Below, one piece after another: positions 6,684 to 12,750 of a DNA stretch of 12,750 nt; position 1 is the first letter of the stretch, and every line of letters begins with the position of its first letter. Under the pieces are notes generated by a model that was given only the letters and a program-made list of their open reading frames with translations, was not told the DNA's origin and made no database searches. The position numbers and the translations under genes are program-made. Source of the stretch: Beijerinckiaceae bacterium (GTDB taxonomy: Bacteria > Pseudomonadota > Alphaproteobacteria > Rhizobiales > Beijerinckiaceae); contig CANHAW010000021.1 of the NCBI GenBank assembly GCA_947458675.1, forward strand, positions 1 through 12,750. The letters are read 5' to 3'.

Positions 6684-7115
6684 ATGTCGGGACAGAAGGA
6701 TGAGGCGGCAGAGGGGCCGCGTTTCGTCGATCCGGAACTTGTGGCGCTGCAGGGCGGCAGATTGCAGCTGAAAGGCGGCTGTTGCAAAAGCTGCGGCGCG
6801 TTGAGCTTTCCCAAAGGCCAGGTTTGCACGCAATGCCTGTCGCTGGAGATTGACGACAAAATCCTGTCTGGCGAGGGCGAGCTCTATTCCTATTCGCGCG
6901 TCCATATGGCGCCCAAAGGCTGGGATGTGCCTTACACGGTTGGCTATGTCGATCTGGCTGAGGGCATTCGCATCTTCGCCCATATCGATGAAAGCGCTTC
7001 GCCCGTGCAGATCGGCGGGCGCGTTTGGCTGGGCGAGGGCCGCGTCGGCACAGCGCCCGATGGCGCCATTCTGAAATCCTATCTCTTCGCGACTGTTGCG
7101 GGAGGCCGCACATGA
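6684..7115 (+). CDS. DUF35 zinc-ribbon/OB-fold protein, thiolase partner
   Basis: This 143-residue protein has the two-part DUF35 layout. A rubredoxin-like zinc ribbon has Cys34-x2-Cys37 (CKSC) and Cys48-x2-Cys51 (CTQC). It is followed by an OB-fold with GEGELYSYSRVH, VPYTVGYVDLAEGIRIFAHID and GGRVWLGEGRV. Proteins of this family bind acyl-CoA through the OB domain and form tight complexes with thiolase-like enzymes, for example in archaeal HMG-CoA synthesis and in SCP-x-type steroid side-chain aldolases. The reading frame is open further upstream. I chose ATG 6684 because it yields a typical N-terminus; GGGAGG lies 12 bases before it, which is long, and an ATG at 6672 would abut that site directly. 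The stop overlaps the thiolase start as ATGA, which indicates translational coupling and supports a physical pair. Confidence 0.9.
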   Translation: MSGQKDEAAEGPRFVDPELVALQGGRLQLKGGCCKSCGALSFPKGQVCTQCLSLEIDDKILSGEGELYSYSRVHMAPKGWDVPYTVGYVDLAEGIRIFAHIDESASPVQIGGRVWLGEGRVGTAPDGAILKSYLFATVAGGRT

Positions 7116-8251
7116 GCACCGTTCATGTTTTGGGAACGGGTGCGATTCCCTTCCGCAAATATCCCGAAAAAACTCTGGCTGAAATCGGCTGGCCGGCTTT
7201 GCGCGAAGCCATGCTGGAAGCAGGTGTGCGCGCCGACGATATCAATGCTGTTTATTGCGGCACCGCACTTGGCGGCATGCTGGCCGGACAGCGCGTTGCC
7301 AAAGCGCTCGGCATATCGGGCATGGCGATTGTCAATGTTGAAAACGCCTGTTCGTCGAGCTCATCTGCGCTGGCGCAAGCCTGGATGGCGGTGAAGAGCG
7401 GCGCCTGCGATATTGTTGCCGTGATCGGTGTCGAAAAGCTCACCAAATTCGGCGGCGGCACATTGCCGCTCGAGCGCGAGGATTGGGAAGTCAATCAGGG
7501 CATGGTCATGCCCGCGCTTTATGCCATGCGCGCCAAACGCTACATGCATGAATTCGGCCTGACCGAAGCGCAATTGGCGCAAGTCTCGGTCAAGGCGCAT
7601 GATCATGGCGCGCTCAATCCCAATGCACAGATCCAGAAGCGCGTGACGCTTGAAGAAGTCATGGCCTCGCGCATGGTGGCAGAGCCCTTCACGCTCTGGC
7701 ATTGCTGCCCGACAGGCGATGGCGCAGCCGCGCTCATCATCGGCTCGGAAAAAGCGGCGCGCAAATTCGGCAAGGGCCGCGTGCGCATTGCCGCATCCGA
7801 AGTCACGTCTGGAAAATATACCAACGGCTATCGCGACATGACATTCCCCGAACTCACTGTGCGGGGCGCCCATGAGGCCTATGAAATGGCGGGCATTGGG
7901 GCGAGCGATATCGATGTCGCGGAAATCCACGATGCTTTCACCATTGCCGAGCTGATGTATTACGAGGCTTTCGGGCTTTGCGAGCGCGGTGGCGCTTATG
8001 ACTTGCTGGCGAGCGGCGCCACCTCTCTGGGCGGGCGCGTGCCGGTCAATCCATCGGGCGGACTTTTGTCGCGCGGTCATCCGGTAGGCGCAACAGGCGC
8101 TGTGCAGGCAGTCGAAATCGTGCGCCAGCTTGAAGGGCGTGCCGGTAAACATCAGGTCGAGGGCGCGAAAGTCGGGCTCACCCATGCAACGGGTGGCGGC
8201 ATAGCAGGCTTCGATCATGGCGCCTGTTCCATTCACGTGTTCACGCTATGA
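7112..8251 (+). CDS. SCP-x-type thiolase (acetyl-CoA acetyltransferase-like)
   Basis: This 379-residue enzyme is of the thiolase superfamily, in the branch that includes sterol carrier protein-x thiolases and DUF35-associated aldolases. The acyl-carrying cysteine is Cys80 in NVENACSSSSSAL. His273 lies in EIHDAF, in place of the NEAF of classical thiolases, and His323 in SRGHPVGATG. The second catalytic cysteine of classical thiolases (CxGG) is missing: the matching stretch reads THATGGG (358-363), as is common in this branch. The enzyme may therefore cleave a beta-ketoacyl-CoA thiolytically or run a retro-aldol reaction with its DUF35 partner. ATG 7112 has GGGAGG six bases upstream and overlaps the previous stop. 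The gene overlaps the next gene by ATGA too. The substrate is unknown. Confidence 0.9.
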   Translation: MSTVHVLGTGAIPFRKYPEKTLAEIGWPALREAMLEAGVRADDINAVYCGTALGGMLAGQRVAKALGISGMAIVNVENACSSSSSALAQAWMAVKSGACDIVAVIGVEKLTKFGGGTLPLEREDWEVNQGMVMPALYAMRAKRYMHEFGLTEAQLAQVSVKAHDHGALNPNAQIQKRVTLEEVMASRMVAEPFTLWHCCPTGDGAAALIIGSEKAARKFGKGRVRIAASEVTSGKYTNGYRDMTFPELTVRGAHEAYEMAGIGASDIDVAEIHDAFTIAELMYYEAFGLCERGGAYDLLASGATSLGGRVPVNPSGGLLSRGHPVGATGAVQAVEIVRQLEGRAGKHQVEGAKVGLTHATGGGIAGFDHGACSIHVFTL

Positions 8252-9129
8252 AACCAGCACCTTTCGAATATCACCGCCCGACAAGCCTTGCGCAGGCGCT
8301 CGACTTGGTCGCCACGCTGGAGAATCCAAAAATTCTTGCCGGCGGACAATCGCTCGTCGCCATGATGAATTTCCGCTTCGTCCAGCCCGACCACCTTGTT
8401 GATCTGGCGCGTATCGGCGAATTGTCGGGCATTGAAGAGCAGGGCAATGTCCTGCGCATTGGCGCCATGACGCGCCAGCGTGAGCTTGAGTTTTCCGATC
8501 TCATCGCGCGCCGCCTGCCTTTGATGCATGCAGCTCTCGATCATGTCGGACATCGCCAGACGCGCAATCGCGGCACGATTGGCGGCTCGCTCTCGCATAA
8601 CGATCCTTCCGCTGAATTGCCGCTGGTCGCTCTGGCTTTCGATGCCAGTGTCGAATTGGCGAGCCGTCGCGGCAAGCGCCGCATCTCGGCGCGCGATTAT
8701 CTGCGCGGTTATCTCGAGACAGCGCTGGAGGCCGACGAGATTCTGGTCGCCATTGAATTTCCCTGCTGGCGCGAAGGCCATGGCTTTGGCTTTCACGAAT
8801 TTGCCCGGCGGCATGGCGATTTCGCCATTGCGGGGGCAGCAGCCATGATTGAGCTTGGCGCTGGTGCCATTGTCGAGCGTCTGTCGATCACGCTCAATGG
8901 TGTCGGTGCAACGGCACTGCGCCTTGATGAAACTGAGGCCGCCATGATCGGCCACAGGCTCGATTCCGTTCTTTTGCGGCGCGCAATTCTTGCCGAAGTC
9001 GAGCGACTGGAACCGGTGGACGATGTCCATGCAACTGCCGATTATCGGCGTCATCTGGCCAAAATGCTGACCATGCGCGCGATTGCCGATGCGGCACAGG
9101 CAGCAGGCGCACCCATGGCGAGGATCTGA
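8248..9129 (+). CDS. Molybdenum hydroxylase FAD-binding (medium) subunit
   Basis: This 293-residue subunit belongs to the CoxM/CutM group of the xanthine dehydrogenase family; it holds FAD and passes electrons from the iron-sulfur clusters to an acceptor. The two FAD-binding signatures are present: AGGQSL at 31-36 and RNRGTIGGSLSHNDPSAELP at 106-125. The C-terminal domain (about 175-290) has the usual ITLNGVGATALRL and the closing RRHLAKMLTMRAI. The length is normal. The start overlaps the thiolase stop (ATGA) and the gene ends one base before the 2Fe-2S subunit start, so all three hydroxylase subunits are made from one transcript. No 4Fe-4S insertion of the 4-hydroxybenzoyl-CoA reductase beta subunit (about 40 residues) is evident, so that reductase is disfavoured. 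Confidence 0.94.
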   Translation: MKPAPFEYHRPTSLAQALDLVATLENPKILAGGQSLVAMMNFRFVQPDHLVDLARIGELSGIEEQGNVLRIGAMTRQRELEFSDLIARRLPLMHAALDHVGHRQTRNRGTIGGSLSHNDPSAELPLVALAFDASVELASRRGKRRISARDYLRGYLETALEADEILVAIEFPCWREGHGFGFHEFARRHGDFAIAGAAAMIELGAGAIVERLSITLNGVGATALRLDETEAAMIGHRLDSVLLRRAILAEVERLEPVDDVHATADYRRHLAKMLTMRAIADAAQAAGAPMARI

Positions 9130-9130
9130 T

Positions 9131-9616
9131 ATGGGCAAGCAAAAAGTTACGCTGCGCGTCAATGGCGTTTCATATGAACGCGAGATCGATCCGCGCATGA
9201 CTTTGGGCGATTTTCTGCGCCATGAAATCGGCCTGACGGGGACACATCTGGGGTGCGAACATGGTGTGTGCGGTGCTTGCACCGTGCTCATCAACGGATT
9301 GTCGGGACGCTCCTGCCTTGCCTTTGCAGTGCAGGAAGACGGCAGTGAGATCACCACCGTCGAAGCTTTGGCCGAGAATGGCGAGCTCAATATTCTGCAG
9401 CAATGTTTTCAGGAGCATCATGCTTTGCAATGCGGCTATTGCACGCCCGGCATGCTGATGACGCTGACTGAATTGCTGCGCGACAATCCCAAACCCAGCG
9501 AGAAATTGGTGCGCGACACGCTTGGCGGCAATTTGTGCCGTTGCACCGGCTATGCTGCCATTGTGGATGCGGCACTCGATGCCGCACAGCGGCTTGCTGC
9601 CGCGCGGGAGGCCTGA
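9131..9616 (+). CDS. Molybdenum hydroxylase 2Fe-2S (small) subunit
   Basis: This 161-residue electron-transfer subunit is of the CoxS/CutS type. All eight cluster ligands are visible: Cys42, Cys47, Cys50 and Cys62 form the plant-ferredoxin-like cluster (GCEHGVCGACTVLING), and Cys101, Cys104, Cys136 and Cys138 form the helical cluster (CGYCTPGM and CRCTGY). The length is typical and there is no signal peptide, so the holoenzyme is cytoplasmic. The ATG at 9131 is preferred to an upstream in-frame one inside the FAD gene because an AGG-type ribosome site lies about seven bases before it and the N-terminus MGKQKVTLRVNG fits the family. It lies between the FAD and molybdopterin subunit genes in the common M-S-L order. 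Confidence 0.95.
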   Translation: MGKQKVTLRVNGVSYEREIDPRMTLGDFLRHEIGLTGTHLGCEHGVCGACTVLINGLSGRSCLAFAVQEDGSEITTVEALAENGELNILQQCFQEHHALQCGYCTPGMLMTLTELLRDNPKPSEKLVRDTLGGNLCRCTGYAAIVDAALDAAQRLAAAREA

Positions 9617-9617
9617 C

Positions 9618-11969
9618 ATGGGCGCGAAACATTTTGGCGCGCGCGTTCAGCGCATTGAAGATCCGGCCCTGCTGCAAGGCAAGGGACGCTTCGTCGATGA
9701 TGTGAAAATTCCGGGCACTTTGCATGCCTGTTTCCTGCGCAGTCCCTATGCCCATGCGCGACTGCGCAGCATTGACGCTTCGCGCGCTCTTGCGCTGGAT
9801 GGCGTGATTGCCGTTTTCACCAGTGCGGATATGCCCGAGCGCATGCAGCGCGAGCGCATGCCCATGCTTGTGCCCAATGCGGCCATTGCAGCGCTTCGCA
9901 CGCAACATGCGCTGGCGGTGGAAGAGATCTGCTATGTCGGCCAGACCGTCGCGGTCGTCATTGCGCGTTCGCGCTATATTGCTGAAGACGCGCTTGCACT
10001 GATCGATGCCGATTATGAAGCGCTTCCGGCCGTGAGCGATCTCAAATCCGCCATTGCGCCGGGTGCGCCGGTGGCCCATGCGGATCTGCCAAACAATATC
10101 GCCTCCGATTTCAAGATGGAATATGGCGATGTCGATGGCGCTTTTGCGCGCGCGCCGCATGTGTTTGAGGAAAGCCTCTGGCAGCATCGCGGCGGCGGCA
10201 TGGCTATGGAAACGCGCGCCGTTCTGGCCTCGCATGATTCTGCCAGCGATCTTCTGACCATCTGGACCGGCAGCCAGACACCGCATATCGGGCGTCGCAT
10301 GCTCTCCGACATGCTCGACCGGCATATTGAGTCCATCCGTTGCATCGCTCCCGATGTCGGTGGCGGTTTTGGCCCGAAAGCCATTTTTTATGCGGAAGAA
10401 GCAGTCATTGCGGCTTGCGCATTGAAACTCGGCCAGCCGGTGAAATGGATCGAGGATCGGCGCGAACATTTCATCTGCGCCACGCAAGAGCGCGATCAAT
10501 ATTGGGATGTCGCCATTGCCGTTGACGATCACGGCAAGATTCTCGGCGTGCGCGGCGCGCTGTTGCACGATACCGGTGCCTTTGTGCCGTGGGGCATTAT
10601 CATGCCCTATATTGCAGCGGCCACCATGCCGGGGCCTTATGTGATCCCGGCCTACAGGCTCAATGTGCGTGTGGCTCTGTCCAATAAAGTCGCAACGACA
10701 CCGGTGCGCGGGGCTGGGCGTCCGCAGGCTGTTTTTGCAATGGAGCGACTGCTAGATCGCGTCGCGCGCGAATTGAACATTGATCGCGCCGAATTGCGGC
10801 GTCGTAATTTCATCCAGCCGGAGCAAATGCCCTATTCGGTCGGGCTGACATTTCGTGATGGCAAACCGCTCATCTATGACAGCGGCGATTATCCCAAGGG
10901 ACAGTCGGAAGCCTTGCGAATTTCTGAATATGATTCATTCGAAGAGCGTCGCAAAGCAGCGCGCGCCAAGGGTCGCCATATCGGCATTGGTCTTGCCAAT
11001 TATGTCGAGGGCACGGGGCTTGGCCCGTTTGAAGGCGTGACTGTGCGCGTTTTGCAAAGCGGCAAAGTGGCAGTGGCAACGGGTGCTACGCAGCAGGGTC
11101 AGGGCACGCGCACGACATTGTCGCAGATTGTTGCCGATTCCGTGGGCTGTCGCCTTGAGGATATTGTCATCACAGTTGGCGATACGGCCGCCATTGCCAA
11201 TGGCGTGGGCGCTTTTGCCAGCCGCCAGGCAGTCAATGCCGGATCGTCTGCGCAAATTGCCGGCACGAATGTGCGCAAGCAGATTGTGGCACTTGCAGCG
11301 CAGGCTCTGGGCGTTGCGCCTGACGATATTGACATTGCCGATGGCGAAGTCATGGCGCGCACCGGCAATAAGCCGGTTCTGACGTTCGGCGAATTGGCGC
11401 GCATGTCGCAAGGCATGCCGGGCTTTTCCATGCAGCCGGGCCAAACAGCCGGGCTTGAAAACACCGCCTATTTCACGCCCCCGCAGGCCGCCTATTGCAG
11501 CGGCACGCATGTGGCGGAAGTCGAAGTCGATCTTGTGACAGGCGGCGTGAAAATATTGAATTATTCCGTCGCCCATGATGCAGGCAATATCATCAATCCG
11601 TTGATCGTTGATGGACAGGTGCAGGGCGGCGTTGCCCATGGCATTGGCAATGCGCTGTTTGAATGGATGCAATATGACGATGCCGGCCAGCCGTTGACGA
11701 CGAGCTTTGCCGATTATCTCATTCCCATGGCGGGCGATGTGCCGAGCTGCAAAATTGCCCATGTCGAGACGCCCTCGCCGCTCAATCCCATCGGCGTCAA
11801 GGGCGCCGGCGAGGGCGGAACCATTCCAGCACCGGCAGCGATCATTTCTGCCATCGAGGATGCGCTGAAAGAATTTGGCGTGCATGTCACCGACACGCCG
11901 CTGACGCCGGGCCGTCTTGTTGAATTGCTCACAGCAGCAGGCGCCTATGATGAATTGGCATTCGGATGA
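9618..11969 (+). CDS. Molybdenum hydroxylase molybdopterin-binding (large) subunit
   Basis: This 783-residue catalytic subunit is of the xanthine dehydrogenase/CoxL family and uses a molybdenum-cytosine or related dinucleotide cofactor to hydroxylate a heterocycle, aldehyde or activated carbon with water. Cofactor contacts are visible in PDVGGGFGPK (245-254), the QQGQGT loop (492-497) and GVKGAGEGGT (727-735), where Glu732 is the general base. The active-site loop reads PVRGAGRPQ (362-370), so it is the form II (RGAGR) type and not the CSFR loop of true carbon monoxide dehydrogenase. The start overlaps nothing but lies one base after the small-subunit stop, preceded by GGGAGG. The stop overlaps the CoA-transferase start as ATGA. 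The substrate is undefined; the flanking thiolase and CoA-transferase point to an acid or acyl-CoA (inference). Confidence 0.95.
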   Translation: MGAKHFGARVQRIEDPALLQGKGRFVDDVKIPGTLHACFLRSPYAHARLRSIDASRALALDGVIAVFTSADMPERMQRERMPMLVPNAAIAALRTQHALAVEEICYVGQTVAVVIARSRYIAEDALALIDADYEALPAVSDLKSAIAPGAPVAHADLPNNIASDFKMEYGDVDGAFARAPHVFEESLWQHRGGGMAMETRAVLASHDSASDLLTIWTGSQTPHIGRRMLSDMLDRHIESIRCIAPDVGGGFGPKAIFYAEEAVIAACALKLGQPVKWIEDRREHFICATQERDQYWDVAIAVDDHGKILGVRGALLHDTGAFVPWGIIMPYIAAATMPGPYVIPAYRLNVRVALSNKVATTPVRGAGRPQAVFAMERLLDRVARELNIDRAELRRRNFIQPEQMPYSVGLTFRDGKPLIYDSGDYPKGQSEALRISEYDSFEERRKAARAKGRHIGIGLANYVEGTGLGPFEGVTVRVLQSGKVAVATGATQQGQGTRTTLSQIVADSVGCRLEDIVITVGDTAAIANGVGAFASRQAVNAGSSAQIAGTNVRKQIVALAAQALGVAPDDIDIADGEVMARTGNKPVLTFGELARMSQGMPGFSMQPGQTAGLENTAYFTPPQAAYCSGTHVAEVEVDLVTGGVKILNYSVAHDAGNIINPLIVDGQVQGGVAHGIGNALFEWMQYDDAGQPLTTSFADYLIPMAGDVPSCKIAHVETPSPLNPIGVKGAGEGGTIPAPAAIISAIEDALKEFGVHVTDTPLTPGRLVELLTAAGAYDELAFG

Positions 11970-12750
11970 ATGAGGGCATGAGCCAGAACAGAAAAGAAAA
12001 ACCCGCGCGCAGCGGACCCTTGTCGCATTTGCGTGTGCTCGATCTGACGATTTTTCTCTCCGGCCCTTTTGCCACGCAAATGCTGGGCGATCTTGGCGCG
12101 GAAGTCATCAAAGTCGAAGCGCCCGATGGCGACATGACGCGCCGCCTGCCGCCGCATTTTGTCGGACGCGAAAGCGCTTATTATCTGTCGATCAATCGCA
12201 ATAAATCGAGCCTTTCGCTCGATCTGAAAACGCAGCGCGGTCGCGCTCTTCTCAAGAGCCTCGCTCTGGCCAGCGATATTGTGGTGGAGAATTTCCGCCC
12301 CGGCGTGCTGGAGCGCCTCGGCCTTTCCTATGACGAGATTGCGCGCGAAAAACCCTCCATCGTCTGGTGTTCGATCAGCGGCTTTGGGCAGGATGGACCT
12401 TATCGCGACCGGCCCGCTTATGACATGATCGTGCAAGCCATGTCGGGCGGCATGTCGCTCACGGGTGAACCTGATGGTCGTTCCGTGCGCTCGGGCATTC
12501 CCATCGGCGATCTGGCCTCCGGCATGTATGCGTCAACCGGCATTCTTGCTGCCGTGATCGAGGCGCAGCGCACAGGGCGTGGCAAATGGGTCGATATTGC
12601 CATGCTCGATTGTCAGGTCGCCATGCTGGCCTATCAGGCAGCTTATTTTCTGACGTCCGGACAAGTGCCGGGCCGTCAGGGCGCGGGACATGATTCCATT
12701 CCGACCTATCGCTCTTTTCCCTGCGGCGACGGGCGCGATGTTGTCATCAC
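11966..12750 (+). CDS. Class III CoA-transferase (CaiB/BaiF family), N-terminal part (cut by right edge)
   Basis: About 261 residues are visible of a family usually near 400 long, and the frame is open to the edge. These enzymes move CoA from one acyl-CoA to a carboxylic acid through an aspartyl anhydride. Family blocks are clear: LRVLDLTIFLSGPFATQMLGDLGAEVIKVE, then NRNKSSLSLDLK, ENFRPGVLERLGL and SISGFGQDGPYRDRPAYD. The catalytic Asp is Asp182 in IPIGDLASGM, by position relative to formyl-CoA transferase Asp169. The start at 11966 overlaps the hydroxylase stop as ATGA, as at two other junctions in this operon; an ATG at 11978 is an alternative. Position suggests it activates the pathway substrate or recycles CoA from the product (inference). 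Confidence 0.93.
   Translation, partial: MNEGMSQNRKEKPARSGPLSHLRVLDLTIFLSGPFATQMLGDLGAEVIKVEAPDGDMTRRLPPHFVGRESAYYLSINRNKSSLSLDLKTQRGRALLKSLALASDIVVENFRPGVLERLGLSYDEIAREKPSIVWCSISGFGQDGPYRDRPAYDMIVQAMSGGMSLTGEPDGRSVRSGIPIGDLASGMYASTGILAAVIEAQRTGRGKWVDIAMLDCQVAMLAYQAAYFLTSGQVPGRQGAGHDSIPTYRSFPCGDGRDVVI

Noticed and set aside
9387..10568. 393-codon open frame on the minus strand
   Set aside because: It is antisense to the small and large hydroxylase subunits, whose cofactor motifs are intact. The translation is rich in Arg, His and Ala with no family motif, as expected of a shadow frame in GC-rich DNA.
9618..11969. Aerobic carbon monoxide dehydrogenase large subunit
   Set aside because: The active-site loop is VRGAGR, not the CSFR loop of true form I enzymes, and no CoxD/E/F/G accessory genes are present. 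It is a general member of the family.
8248..11969. 4-Hydroxybenzoyl-CoA reductase
   Set aside because: The FAD subunit has family-normal length (293 residues) and shows no cysteine-rich insertion for the extra 4Fe-4S cluster typical of that enzyme.

Overview
The window looks like chromosomal DNA from an alphaproteobacterium, most likely of the Hyphomicrobiales (Rhizobiales). This placement is an inference from the moderately high GC, the GC-rich third codon positions, clear GGAGG ribosome binding sites, and the mixture of orphan solute-binding proteins with CoA-linked catabolic genes. No rRNA, tRNA, CRISPR array, insertion sequence or phage gene is visible, and every gene appears intact except the two cut by the window edges.

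Left part (1-4124). A TctC/Bug-type binding protein (minus strand, cut by the left edge) and an NMT1/SsuA-like ABC binding protein (plus strand) are divergently transcribed from a shared gap of about 200 bp. The ABC gene ends in a small hairpin terminator. An APC-superfamily amino acid transporter follows, and 32 bp later a methyltransferase of the FAM173/ATPSc-KMT-like type that carries an apparent signal peptide and an extra C-terminal beta-rich domain. A strong hairpin terminator closes this unit.

Right part (4148-12750). This is a divergent catabolic locus. Leftward runs an IclR-family regulator, a ModA-like binding protein with no signal peptide, and an alpha/beta hydrolase. Rightward runs a tightly packed operon: a DUF35 zinc-ribbon/OB-fold protein, an SCP-x-type thiolase, the FAD, 2Fe-2S and molybdopterin subunits of a xanthine dehydrogenase-family hydroxylase, and a class III CoA-transferase cut by the right edge. 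Three of the rightward junctions are ATGA stop/start overlaps. The 207-bp gap between the two arms holds three copies of an AAGCGAACA-like half-site, arranged like the three-part operators known for some IclR-family activators of aromatic catabolism.

Read together (inference), the right part encodes CoA activation of an unknown carboxylic acid, molybdenum-dependent hydroxylation, carbon-carbon cleavage by the thiolase/DUF35 pair, and a hydrolase step, under IclR control. The substrate cannot be named from sequence. The most unusual points are the cytoplasmic ModA-like protein inside a molybdoenzyme locus, the likely exported methyltransferase, and three solute-binding proteins of three transporter classes with no transporter partners in view.
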